The notes: a model not told the origin generated them from the sequence alone. DNA of 64,000 bases from Brachyspira hyodysenteriae ATCC 27164 (GCF_001676785.2 NZ_CP015910.2:558001-622000), one strand, 5' to 3'; shown: positions 28,766 to 37,515, numbered from the stretch's first letter. Program-made: numbers and translations.

Positions 28766-29431
28766 TTATAAAGTTTTTTTCTTAGTATCATTTCTATTTA
28801 AAGCTTCTTTTAATAATTCTCCATTAGGGTATATTTCTTTACACATATTAATATATTTCTGATAATTTGCTTGGTCTTTTTGTTTAAAATAATACTGAGA
28901 TATCCAAACATAAGACAAATATTTTTGATATTTTTCTTTTGCATTTAGTAAGGCATCGTTAAAATATTGAAATGCTTTTTTATCGCTTCCGCCGGCTATT
29001 GCAGGAGCATGCATATATCCTACTCCTGTTCCAAGAAGTGCAAAAAAGTTTTTATTATCTTTTTCTAGTATTTTTTTATATATATCTTTGCTTTTAGATC
29101 CGAAAGAAATTTTTTCAGAAAGTCCTGAATAATAAACAATATAATTCATAAGTTCAGATACGCTTATCAAATAATCTATATCATTAGATTTTTCATAATC
29201 TTTATTTTGATTTATAGCATCTTTTAAGTAGTTATATTTTTCTTTTTCATCAGTCATGGTTTTTGCTTTGATAAGAGAATATATATTTTTATAAGTTTGT
29301 GAATTATTATTTTCTATACTTTTAATATTGTAGCTTGATGAATAATAATCATTATAAAAATTATTAATGTCTTTTGAATTATAAGAATATAAAAGGCTTG
29401 CTAATATAAGCATAATTATCATAGTTTTCAT
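28766..29431 (-). CDS. TPR-like periplasmic protein (TRAP-associated TatT-like)
   Basis: 221 residues with an N-terminal signal peptide (MIIMLILASLLYSYNS). The body is helical, with repeat-like blocks and the conserved stretch FFALLGTGVGYMHAPAIAGGSDKKAFQYFNDAL followed by YLSYVWISQYYFKQKDQANY. This layout resembles the TRAP-transporter T-component (TatT, tetratricopeptide-type) family. Two paralogues occur at 40760-41482 and 58396-59064; the latter is nearly collinear. No TRAP transporter genes are present nearby, so transport involvement is only a family inference. Confidence 0.6.
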   Translation of the reverse strand: MKTMIIMLILASLLYSYNSKDINNFYNDYYSSSYNIKSIENNNSQTYKNIYSLIKAKTMTDEKEKYNYLKDAINQNKDYEKSNDIDYLISVSELMNYIVYYSGLSEKISFGSKSKDIYKKILEKDNKNFFALLGTGVGYMHAPAIAGGSDKKAFQYFNDALLNAKEKYQKYLSYVWISQYYFKQKDQANYQKYINMCKEIYPNGELLKEALNRNDTKKKTL

Positions 29432-29689
29432 AGCGGTATCCTAATTTATTTTTAATTGAGCCGTCATTCTAATATCAAAAATAATAAAAAGCAAGAAAAT
29501 AATAATTTTTGCATAAAAAGTTCATTTTGAAATATTATAATTTTTTAATGCATTAAAATTGAATATAAAATTTATTTCGTATTGTAGTCTGATTATAGTA
29601 TAGCAATAATAATAAGCTTATTTAAAAGTCTATTATTATTGCTATTTATTAAAAAATTATCTTCTTATATATCTTGAATGCATTTATCC

Positions 29690-30545
29690 TATAAACTCTA
29701 TTCTTTCATAGCTAATTTATCAGAGGCTTCATTTTTAGAAATATTTTCTCTGTCAGATATTTCAAATATTTCAAGTATTCTATTGTATATTTTTCTGTTG
29801 CACTTTTAGCTGCTTCATAGTTATAAGAAGGGTTTTCCATAGCAACATTTATAACTCCTCCTGTATTTGCAACATAATAAGGAGCATAAACAATGCCTTT
29901 TTATTTCAATATTCTTCTATGATTGGATTCTTTAGGAACGTTATTAGCAGATCCTACTATAACTTTACATTTTAATTTTGGTATAGTATCATCATTTATT
30001 ATAGCACGCAAATATATCTACATCTTGTTAGTATATTGAATTAATATCAACTTATTTTGCTTCATAAAGTTCAATAGCTTTTTTTACTTTATCATTATCA
30101 ATATCAAATACAAATAAATGACATTATCCTTAGCTAAATAATCGCATAATATCAAACCTACATGTCCGAGTCCTTAAATAGATATTTTTTCCATCATAAA
30201 TTATCGCTTCTAAAACCTTTTAAGGCACTTTCTTTTATAGCTATATAAACTCCGTAAGCAGTCATAGGAGAAGGATATCCTGATTTGATTCTAAAATTAG
30301 TTTCTTTAGCAACATATTCCATTTTTTATGTACTTATGTTTAAATCTTCAGCAGTGATATATTTTCCATTTAAAGATTCTATAAATCTTCCGTAAGATAT
30401 CCAAAAAAGTTAATTTCATTTAACTTTTTTATTATAAGCAATTATTACAGTTTTTCCTCCTTTTAAATCAATCCCATCACAAGCTGATTTTTAATACATT
30501 TCTTTTGCAAGTATTAAAACATCTTATATAGCTTACCTTTCACTA
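29690..30545 (-). pseudogene. Decayed Glu/Leu/Phe/Val (leucine-type) dehydrogenase gene
   Basis: Reading the minus strand in shifting frames gives a recognisable leucine dehydrogenase. Pieces include CDGIDLKGGKTVIIAY, then GRFIESLNGKYITAEDLN, MEYVAKETNFRIKSGYPSP, MTAYGVYIAIKESALKGF, and a C-terminal CKVIVGSANNVPKESNH, KGIVYAPYYVANTGGVINVA. There are several in-frame stops and frameshifts, and the N-terminal 50 or so residues are missing. The enzyme would deaminate branched-chain amino acids with NAD. It fills most of the 1.3-kb gap between the TPR-like gene and the toxin cluster. The rest of the gap (29432-29689, 30546-30714) shows no coding sequence. Confidence 0.85.
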
Positions 30546-30714
30546 TTATAATTACAATTTTTTCAAATATGTATATTTTTTAGGTATTAATTTAGGTAAT
30601 ATTTTTAATATATTTTTTATAAAAAAATATTAATTTAATAAAAAATATGTTAAATATTTTTACTAATTTAATTGATTTTTGTTATATAAATATAGTTTAG
30701 TTAGGTTATTTTGT

Positions 30715-31716
30715 ATGAAAAAACAAGATGTAAAAAATAATAAAATAAAAGTATCAAAAGAAGAATTAGAAGCAAAAGAAATTCCTTTACTGTTTAGTGT
30801 TGTAAATTTTTCTTCAAATTTACATATTTCTATGTATGTTGATAGTATAGGTATTAAAACATCAGAATCTTCGTATAGGGCTATGATGTATTCTGAAGTA
30901 AACAGGAATATTAGTGAAGAGTATCTACTGAATTCTAAAAAATCATCAATAGATTTGACATCGTTGCTAAACGTTGGAAATTATTCGTTATTTCCTATAG
31001 GGGCTTCTCTTAGTAATAGGAAACTATTAGAAGATGATGTTCATAAAAAAGGAAATGCTATTAAGCTGCCAAATTATAAAAATCTTAATGCTCCTATAGG
31101 TGCTGTAATAAGATCTAGAAGAAGTAGAAGAGATTTTAAAGGTGAAGCATTAACATTAGTAGATTTGTCTACTTTGTTATATTATGGAGACGGTATCTCT
31201 GGAGATTTTAGTTTTAATTTTCCTAAAGAAGATTATGGTACTATAACTTTGGGCGATGAGTATATATCTAAAGTCCGTACAGCTCCTTCAGGCGGAGGTC
31301 TTTATCCTATATATCTTTATATTGTGGCATTAAATATAAAAGGTATTGAAAAGGGTGTATATAAATATATGCCTTATACTCATTCTCTTGAAAAGATAAA
31401 AATATTTAGTGATGAAGATGTAGAAAATTATTGTAAAGATAATGTATTCGGTGGGGGAATAGATTTAAGAAAAACAGCTTTATCTGTTTATTATGTTTAT
31501 AGCTTGTTTGAGAATACAAGAAAGTATGGGGATATGGCATTGTCTTTTGCTTTGATAGAAACAGGTGAAATAGCACAAAATATACAGCTTGCTGCTGCTG
31601 CAAGCGGTATTTCAGCATGCGATATCGGAGGATTTAATAAGTCTCTATCTGAACAATTATTAAATATAGATGGTCAAACTAATCATGTTGTTCACTTGAC
31701 TTTATTGTCAAAATGA
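30715..31716 (+). CDS. sagB: SagB-like azoline dehydrogenase (nitroreductase family)
   Basis: 333 residues from the ATG at 30715, preferred over an in-frame TTG at 30679. The nitroreductase-type FMN-binding domain begins near residue 120 with VIRSRRSRRDFKGEALTL and includes APSGGGLYPIYLYIV and, near the end, AEIAQ-like GEIAQNIQLAAAASGISACDIGGF. SagB oxidises thiazoline/oxazoline rings to thiazole/oxazole with FMN in streptolysin S-type pathways. It is first of six tightly packed genes (16- and 3-base gaps follow) and starts the modification block. The ribosome binding site is weak (TTAGG). Confidence 0.85.
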   Translation: MKKQDVKNNKIKVSKEELEAKEIPLLFSVVNFSSNLHISMYVDSIGIKTSESSYRAMMYSEVNRNISEEYLLNSKKSSIDLTSLLNVGNYSLFPIGASLSNRKLLEDDVHKKGNAIKLPNYKNLNAPIGAVIRSRRSRRDFKGEALTLVDLSTLLYYGDGISGDFSFNFPKEDYGTITLGDEYISKVRTAPSGGGLYPIYLYIVALNIKGIEKGVYKYMPYTHSLEKIKIFSDEDVENYCKDNVFGGGIDLRKTALSVYYVYSLFENTRKYGDMALSFALIETGEIAQNIQLAAAASGISACDIGGFNKSLSEQLLNIDGQTNHVVHLTLLSK

Positions 31717-31741
31717 TATATATTTAATTTAGGTGAATAAA

Positions 31742-32836
31742 ATGGATAATAAAAATATTAAACTTTATGATAATGTAAGTGTTTTTTTTAATTCTAATGA
31801 TGAGATTAGATTTAGAAAGGGGATATGGAATTTTGAAGAAGCTACTTTAGGGCTAAATGATTTAAGTGATAATATAAAAGAAGCTTTAATCTTCTTTGCT
31901 AAAGAACTTTTTGATGATAAATTAATTTGTTTTGATGATATAGTAAAGAAATTTTCTCTTAATGAGAAAGACAGTAATTTTTTGGATGAAATTATATCTT
32001 CTCTTATAGGTAATAGATTTTTAGAGTATGATGATAAAAAAAATAACATGCTTAATACAGTTTATGAGTTTATAGGTGAATACTTTTATGATATACCAGA
32101 TGAAAGTAAAGTACAGAAAAATAAAATAATGTTTATCACTGATAATGACAGATTAAAAGAGTATGCCAAATTAACTTCAGAAGATTTGTATATGAATGTT
32201 GCTATGATGGATTCTGATAATATAAAAGATCTTGAAAAAGCAAATCTTACAGATACAAGTGATGCTATTGAAAATATTGAAAATTATAAAGAACTAAGCA
32301 AATTATTTGATGGTATAGCATGTGTTGTTGTAAGTGTAGAGAAACCTAGATTAAATTTGCTTAGAAATATAAATAGACTTCTTCTTGATAAATCAATACC
32401 AATAGTTATATCGATATTAGATGGACCGTTTTTAAATATTACTACTATAAAAGGTAAAGAGACTGGTTGTTATGAATGCTTTGAAAATAGGGTGGTAGCT
32501 AGAAATGAAAGTTTGTCGGTTTATAATAAATTTGTAAAACAAACTATGGATTTTAAATTAAACAGTAAAAAAACTTATATAACACCTATTTTGCAGACAT
32601 TTACTTCTCTTGCGTTATACGAGGCATTTTTATTTGCAACTATAGGTAGATGCAAACTTGCAGGACGAGTTATAAATGTTTATATGCCTCTAATAGAAAT
32701 TCAGATTCAGGATTTACTTAGAGTACCTTTTTGTCCAGCATGCGGTCATATAAGTAAAGCTAAATATGATGAGATGTATACTTCGTCAAGAAAAATAATA
32801 GAAAATCTTTCTAGTAAAGTTATAATAAATGGATGA
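31742..32836 (+). CDS. sagC: SagC-like E1-type partner of the cyclodehydratase
   Basis: 364 residues from the ATG at 31742 (AGGTG site six bases upstream; an in-frame GTG at 31733 lies in that site). The N-terminal 90 residues look like the winged-helix peptide-recognition element (RRE) of these proteins. The C-terminal half is ThiF/E1-like with two CxxC pairs, CYEC (about residue 244) and CPAC (about 332), forming the expected structural zinc site. SagC binds the leader peptide and delivers the precursor to the YcaO enzyme. It ends 3 bases before sagD. Confidence 0.82.
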   Translation: MDNKNIKLYDNVSVFFNSNDEIRFRKGIWNFEEATLGLNDLSDNIKEALIFFAKELFDDKLICFDDIVKKFSLNEKDSNFLDEIISSLIGNRFLEYDDKKNNMLNTVYEFIGEYFYDIPDESKVQKNKIMFITDNDRLKEYAKLTSEDLYMNVAMMDSDNIKDLEKANLTDTSDAIENIENYKELSKLFDGIACVVVSVEKPRLNLLRNINRLLLDKSIPIVISILDGPFLNITTIKGKETGCYECFENRVVARNESLSVYNKFVKQTMDFKLNSKKTYITPILQTFTSLALYEAFLFATIGRCKLAGRVINVYMPLIEIQIQDLLRVPFCPACGHISKAKYDEMYTSSRKIIENLSSKVIING

Positions 32837-32839
32837 TAT

Positions 32840-34186
32840 ATGATTAATTACTATCCAAATCATAAAAATATATTAAACAAATTTAATTCTATTTGTGGAC
32901 ACCAAACAGGAATTATGAATTCTCTTATTATAATGCAATCTAATTCTATTATATCTGAGAATATGAATACATGTACTGCAATGCTTCCTGATTATCATAA
33001 AATATTATTAGGAGATAATGTTGAGGTTAATTATCACCTTTCAGGTTATGGTATTTATAGAGATGAGGCTATTATAAGGTTATTAGGTGAAGGTGTAGAG
33101 AGATATGCATTATTTACTTCAAATTTGTATTTTGAAGAAAAACTAAAATACGCTTCTTATAATCAGTTAAAAAAAGAATACCCTAATAATGTAATACCAT
33201 TTGAATACATTAAAATATATAGTGATGATGAATGTCAAAAATTAAATAGTATTGGTATTTTAGAAAATATAACAGAGGATGATATATTATCTTGGATACT
33301 TCTTCCTTCTTTATTTGACAAAGAGAAAGAATATTATATGCCAGCACAGAATTTCTTTTTATCTCATCCTATTAGAAGAGATAAGGGGGAAAAGGTATTT
33401 ATAAGCGGATTTTCAAAAGGAAGTGCAAGTCATAAGAATATACCTCTTGCTTTAAAATCAGCTATAACTGAAATAATAGAATGCGATGCATGTATGATAA
33501 AATGGTATACAGAAAGTAATGTTAAAGAAGTTATAATTGATGATGATATTCTTAATGACGCTATAAATAGTATTTTGAAAGATATTGATTATAATGTTAG
33601 AGTTTTTGATTATACAGTTGATGAAAAGTTAGGATATGTTTTTACCGTTATGCTTGTTAATAAAAGTGAAGAATCTCCTTACATTGTAGTTGGAGCTTCT
33701 TCAGGGCTTAATCCTAGAAAAGTAATATATAGAGCTTTTATGGAGGCTTTAGCTATACTTATCTTAAATATTAATGGTCCTTTATCAATGCCATTAGATT
33801 ATTTGGAGACTGTGTCTCAAAAAAGCTATATTAACCTTGATAGTAATGTTAATTATTGGGGTGATCTTATAGATAAAGAAAAAAAATTGAAATTTATTGA
33901 TAGTAAAATTAAAGATAAAATTGAATTAAGTAAATATAAAAACCTAGAAGTAGATACCAACTCCGATTTGGAATATTTAATAAAAGGACTTCATAGTATA
34001 TCAAAGTATGCTGTTTATTTAGATATTACCCCTGTTGAAATATATGATAAGGGTTTACATGTTATTAGGGTGTATGTTCCTGAGCTTATTCAGATGTCTA
34101 TGCCGGCTTTTCCTTATAATAAGCATCCTAGAATTATTGCAAATGGAGGCGTTTCAAACAATGAATTTCCACACCCTCTACCTTGA
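32840..34186 (+). CDS. sagD: SagD-like YcaO cyclodehydratase
   Basis: 448 residues. YcaO ATP-binding blocks are visible: GEGVERYALF (residues 83-92), the helix ALKSAITEIIECDACMIKWY near 204-223, and RAFMEALAILILN near 305. The protein ends in EFPHPLP, the Pro-rich C-terminus typical of azoline-forming YcaO enzymes, where the C-terminal residues take part in catalysis. It activates backbone amides with ATP so that Cys, Ser and Thr side chains of the precursor close into azolines. Its 3' end overlaps the next gene by 26 bases. Confidence 0.9.
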   Translation: MINYYPNHKNILNKFNSICGHQTGIMNSLIIMQSNSIISENMNTCTAMLPDYHKILLGDNVEVNYHLSGYGIYRDEAIIRLLGEGVERYALFTSNLYFEEKLKYASYNQLKKEYPNNVIPFEYIKIYSDDECQKLNSIGILENITEDDILSWILLPSLFDKEKEYYMPAQNFFLSHPIRRDKGEKVFISGFSKGSASHKNIPLALKSAITEIIECDACMIKWYTESNVKEVIIDDDILNDAINSILKDIDYNVRVFDYTVDEKLGYVFTVMLVNKSEESPYIVVGASSGLNPRKVIYRAFMEALAILILNINGPLSMPLDYLETVSQKSYINLDSNVNYWGDLIDKEKKLKFIDSKIKDKIELSKYKNLEVDTNSDLEYLIKGLHSISKYAVYLDITPVEIYDKGLHVIRVYVPELIQMSMPAFPYNKHPRIIANGGVSNNEFPHPLP

Positions 34187-34823
34187 TAAAATTCTTGTGT
34201 TACTTTCTGTTTCTTTTCCAACTTCTTTAACAGGAATATTTATTAAATTACATTTTGATAGAATAAATAGAATTTTTCCAAATACTTTAAGTCATCTAAT
34301 ATTTGTTTTAATAGTATTTTTTACAGGATATGTGGGTTATATAAATTATAATGTTAATGTTTATTTTATTATTTTAGCTTTTATTATGTCTTTTGTATGT
34401 ATAGGTATAGAAATTTTTGAGGCAATGCTCGTTCATTTTTTTAAATATAAATTTTGGATAAAAAATATAGAAATTCATGAAGTAATTGAAAAAAATAACA
34501 TACTGTCTGATACGATAATTATATTTCTTGGAGTTTTGTGTGAGGAGATAATTTTTAGGCAGGTATTTTTTAATATTACATATAATTTACTAGGTATTAA
34601 TATCTATGTTGTGGTTATGCTTTCAGCATTTATATATTCTATTAATCATATATATTTTGGAACTAATGTTGTATTACAAAAATTTATTATAGGAATTATA
34701 TATTCTTTATTATATGTATATTCATCTTTTTGTATAGTGATACCCACAATTACTCATTTTGCACAGAATTTTATTTTATATATATTGTCATTCAAAAGAA
34801 ATAAAAGAGAGGCATTAAATTGA
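34161..34823 (+). CDS. sagE: CPBP-family membrane protease (SagE-like)
   Basis: 220 residues from the ATG at 34161, chosen because a GGAGG lies 11 bases upstream and because longer frames run deep into sagD. Several membrane helices are present. CPBP/Abi motifs are intact: E128-E129-x3-R133 (CEEIIFRQ), H163 (INHIYFG) and H199-x3-N203 (THFAQN). In streptolysin S-type clusters SagE is a CPBP protein proposed to remove the leader peptide and/or give self-immunity. Both roles are family knowledge, not shown here. Confidence 0.82.
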   Translation: MNFHTLYLDKILVLLSVSFPTSLTGIFIKLHFDRINRIFPNTLSHLIFVLIVFFTGYVGYINYNVNVYFIILAFIMSFVCIGIEIFEAMLVHFFKYKFWIKNIEIHEVIEKNNILSDTIIIFLGVLCEEIIFRQVFFNITYNLLGINIYVVVMLSAFIYSINHIYFGTNVVLQKFIIGIIYSLLYVYSSFCIVIPTITHFAQNFILYILSFKRNKREALN

Positions 34824-35572
34824 TATTTTTGAATCTTTTACCATATATAGCCATATCTTTTCTATTAGGAATTATAATTAAATTTTTAAAACACACTAAT
34901 ATAATTAATAATATTTGTTTCAATGTAATGAATTATAGTAAACTTGAATATGATGAAATATATGTTTATGTAAGTACTTATATATATTGGCTGTTCATGA
35001 TTATTTTTGCTGTTATAATAAGTATTAGGAAAGAACAAAATATTTTATCATATTTAATTATAGATAAAAAATATATAATTTATATTTTTATAAATATTTT
35101 TGCTATTATTTCTTCATTTGAATTAATCATTAGTATATTAAGTCTAATTAGTATAGATATAAAAAATAATATATTTAAAAATGTATTATTAATACCTTAT
35201 ATTTCTTCACTTTACTACTTAAAGGGAAATAATAAGTGGACATTAATTATGTTGGAAAGTATAATAAAATCTATATTTTTTAATGGAGTATTATATTTTG
35301 CTATAAAAAAAGAATTTAATGAGTATAATATTTTTACAATTATATTTATAATATGTTTATTATCTATATTAGAGGAAATTTTGAGATTAAATAGTATAAA
35401 ACAATTTTTGATATTGACAATAATTTGTTTTTTTATTATATTTATTAATAGTATAATAATTGAATATACTAAAAGCTTGATACCGTCTGTATTGGCAACT
35501 ACGTTTTTTAGTATTTATTATATTGGGCATATTGATAATATGCTAGCTAGTTATAATAAACTTAGATATTAA
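34820..35572 (+). CDS. Multi-pass membrane protein in SagF position
   Basis: 250 residues starting at a TTG at 34820 that overlaps the previous TGA stop, with AGAGAGG seven bases upstream. About seven to eight hydrophobic segments are predicted, with almost no soluble loops. I see no complete CPBP motif: an EEILR at about residue 187 is one residue short of EExxxR, so it may be a degenerate CPBP relative. SagF of Streptococcus is likewise a membrane protein of unknown role, and the gene order fits. Base composition is extremely AT-rich, even for this genome. Confidence 0.55.
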   Translation: MIFLNLLPYIAISFLLGIIIKFLKHTNIINNICFNVMNYSKLEYDEIYVYVSTYIYWLFMIIFAVIISIRKEQNILSYLIIDKKYIIYIFINIFAIISSFELIISILSLISIDIKNNIFKNVLLIPYISSLYYLKGNNKWTLIMLESIIKSIFFNGVLYFAIKKEFNEYNIFTIIFIICLLSILEEILRLNSIKQFLILTIICFFIIFINSIIIEYTKSLIPSVLATTFFSIYYIGHIDNMLASYNKLRY

Positions 35573-35591
35573 TTTTTTATAAAATTAATAT
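35566..35591 (+). terminator. Hairpin before the toxin precursor gene
   Basis: Arms ATATTAATTTT (35566-35576) and AAAATTAATAT (35581-35591) pair perfectly around a TTAT loop and cover the stop codon of the upstream gene. A processing or partial-termination role is inferred; it would uncouple precursor mRNA from the enzyme genes. Confidence 0.5.
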
Positions 35592-35614
35592 AAATTAAAT
35601 AAAAGGAGTTTCTT

Positions 35615-35740
35615 ATGAAATATTCTTCTAAATTAAGTACAACTTGTTCTTTAAAAAGTCAATCTGTTGTATTGGCTCCAGGCGGTTGCTGCTGTTCTTG
35701 TTGTTGTTCTTGCTGTATAAGTGTAACAGTATCTAAATAA
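35615..35740 (+). CDS. SagA-like (streptolysin S-type) precursor peptide
   Basis: 41 residues, ATG at 35615 with a strong AAAAGGAG site 7 bases upstream. The leader has an aromatic-x3-Leu motif (Y3-S-S-K-L7), as in FxxxL-type leaders bound by SagC, and ends SVVLAPGG (residues 17-24), matching the APGG junction of streptolysin S. The core is C25-C-C-S-C-C-C-S-C-C34 followed by ISVTVSK. Eight Cys and two Ser lie in a ten-residue block, ideal substrates for thiazole/oxazole formation. It is placed after the modification genes and before the exporter genes, not first as in Streptococcus. The homologous call rests on leader, junction, core and the full adjacent enzyme set. Confidence 0.93.
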   Translation: MKYSSKLSTTCSLKSQSVVLAPGGCCCSCCCSCCISVTVSK

Positions 35741-35770
35741 TTTATTGTTATATCTTAAGTAAGAATAAGT

Positions 35771-35798
35771 CTGCTATATTATTTTTTTAATATAGCAG
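35771..35798 (+). terminator. Hairpin after the toxin precursor gene
   Basis: Arms CTGCTATATTA and TAATATAGCAG (11 bp, perfect) around a T-rich loop, 30 bases after the precursor stop. In Streptococcus a terminator after sagA yields an abundant short sagA transcript; this hairpin could do the same, with read-through supplying the exporter genes. Confidence 0.65.
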
Positions 35799-35824
35799 GC
35801 GATTTTAAAATAAAGTTGGATATT

Positions 35825-36517
35825 ATGGAAATTTTAATTAGTGCTAATAACATAAAAAAAAGTTTTAATAAAAGATTAATATTAAAAAATGTTGATTTTA
35901 ATATTAATAAGGGTGAAGTTGTAGCAATTGTTGGCCCTAATGGATCTGGTAAAACTACTCTTATAAATATACTACTAGGTATATTAAAACCTGATTGCGG
36001 AGAAACAAAAATAAATATAGATAATTATAAAAAACATATAGGTATTCAGCTTCAATCTACTCCATTTTTTGAAGGTTATAGTGTAAGAGATAATATATTA
36101 ATGTTTTCAGCTCTATATGATATGAAAATTAGTGATGAAGAAATAGAAAACATTACAAAAAAATATGGATTAGATCAAAAAACTCTTGCTATAAAACTTT
36201 CAGGTGGAGAGCAGAAGAAACTTGCTATAATGATAGCTACTATGCAAAATCCAAGTTTGCTTATATTTGATGAACCTACAGCAAGTTTAGATCCAAGAGA
36301 AAGATATAATGTAAAAAATATGATATTGGAACTTGTGAAAGAGGATAAAACTATACTTTTTACTTCTCATGATTTAGAAGAGGTTGAGGATATAGCCAGT
36401 AGAATAGTATTTTTATATAAAGGAGAAATATTAGAAAGCGGAACTAAAGATGAACTTTTAAAGAAATATAATTTTGATAGTTTAGAGAAGGTCTATTTAC
36501 ATATTACTAATTCTTAA
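35825..36517 (+). CDS. ABC transporter ATPase (SagG-like)
   Basis: 230 residues from the ATG at 35825; an in-frame TTG at 35816 is less likely. Walker A GPNGSGKT, signature LSGGEQKK, Walker B LLIFDEPTASLD and H-loop TSHDLEE are all intact. It belongs to the ABC-2/drug and peptide export ATPases. With the permease at 36799 it should export the mature peptide, the role of SagGHI in Streptococcus. A gap of about 280 AT-rich, non-coding bases separates it from the permease. Confidence 0.85.
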   Translation: MEILISANNIKKSFNKRLILKNVDFNINKGEVVAIVGPNGSGKTTLINILLGILKPDCGETKINIDNYKKHIGIQLQSTPFFEGYSVRDNILMFSALYDMKISDEEIENITKKYGLDQKTLAIKLSGGEQKKLAIMIATMQNPSLLIFDEPTASLDPRERYNVKNMILELVKEDKTILFTSHDLEEVEDIASRIVFLYKGEILESGTKDELLKKYNFDSLEKVYLHITNS

Positions 36518-36798
36518 TTTTGAATTATAATAAAATTATTAAATTTCTTAATTTTTATTTCATTATATAATTTTGATTTTTAATATTATAAATATTAATA
36601 TATTTATTTAAAATAAGTATGAAATTTAAATTTATAAAATTTCAGTTTTTATTATTACTATAATCTGTGTTTGTTTTATTATAAATAAATTATTAGGTAT
36701 ATAGTCTGTATGTTTAGTATGATAAATCAATATCAATAATAAAGTATGATAATCAAATTAATAATAAGATATATATTTATATAAAAGAGAGAATAATT

Positions 36799-37515
36799 AT
36801 GAAAACTATATTTAAACTTACAATGAAAAAAGCTATAAGAGACCCTTTCCTTATATTTTGGTCTATATTCTTTCCTTTAGTTATAGTTATATCAATGGGA
36901 ATCTTTTTCAAAATGGAAAGTTATACTATTCATATACTTACTGCTATGAGTTGTGTTAGTGTACTTGCTTATTCATTTATGACTACAAGTTTTAATGTTC
37001 TTAGTCAGAGAAGAAGAGGGGTTTATAATCTACTTAAAGTAACACCTCTTCCTTTATATAAATATATAATAAGTTTGTCATGTGCTTGGGTGATAATATC
37101 TATTATAAGTTGTTTATTTGTATTTTGTGTATGTGCTTTATTTTTTAAATTAGAGTTTTCTTTTGTTTCTATACTTTTATTTTTGCCTGTAATTATATTT
37201 GCATCTTTGCTTTATATATTTATAAGTTTCTTTGTTTCTAGTTTGGTAAAAACTAATGAAGTAGCAAGCATATTGTATAATATTATATTAATGGGATCTA
37301 TGTTTTTGAGTGATGGATATTATTCTTTATACAATGCTCCAAATATAATAAAATTTTTAAGTAAATTAAATATTTTTCAGCATTTTTTGAATGCTTTTAG
37401 AGGTGCTTTTTATTTTGATTTTTATGCATATTTTACAGGAATAGCTGTAATTTTAGTATGCTTAGTAGTTGCTTTGATACTTGCTGTTAATACTTTCAGA
37501 TATGCTGATAAATAA
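36799..37515 (+). CDS. ABC-2 type permease (SagH/SagI-like)
   Basis: 238 residues with six hydrophobic segments, starting at an ATG with AAAAGAGAG upstream. The N-terminus MKTIFKLTMKKAIRDPFLIFWSIFFPLVIV and the RRRGVYNLLKVTPLPLYKYI loop are typical ABC-2 permeases. Streptococcal clusters carry two permeases (SagH, SagI); only one intact is found here, so it may work as a homodimer. It is the last intact gene of the cluster. Confidence 0.8.
   Translation: MKTIFKLTMKKAIRDPFLIFWSIFFPLVIVISMGIFFKMESYTIHILTAMSCVSVLAYSFMTTSFNVLSQRRRGVYNLLKVTPLPLYKYIISLSCAWVIISIISCLFVFCVCALFFKLEFSFVSILLFLPVIIFASLLYIFISFFVSSLVKTNEVASILYNIILMGSMFLSDGYYSLYNAPNIIKFLSKLNIFQHFLNAFRGAFYFDFYAYFTGIAVILVCLVVALILAVNTFRYADK

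Noticed and set aside
34035..34160. Longer N-terminus for the CPBP (SagE-like) protein
   Set aside because: It would overlap the sagD coding end by 150 bases. The GGAGG site and family length favour the ATG at 34161.
36518..36798. Possible second permease gene between ATPase and permease
   Set aside because: All frames are short and stop-rich, without membrane-helix continuity; only AT-rich spacer is supported.
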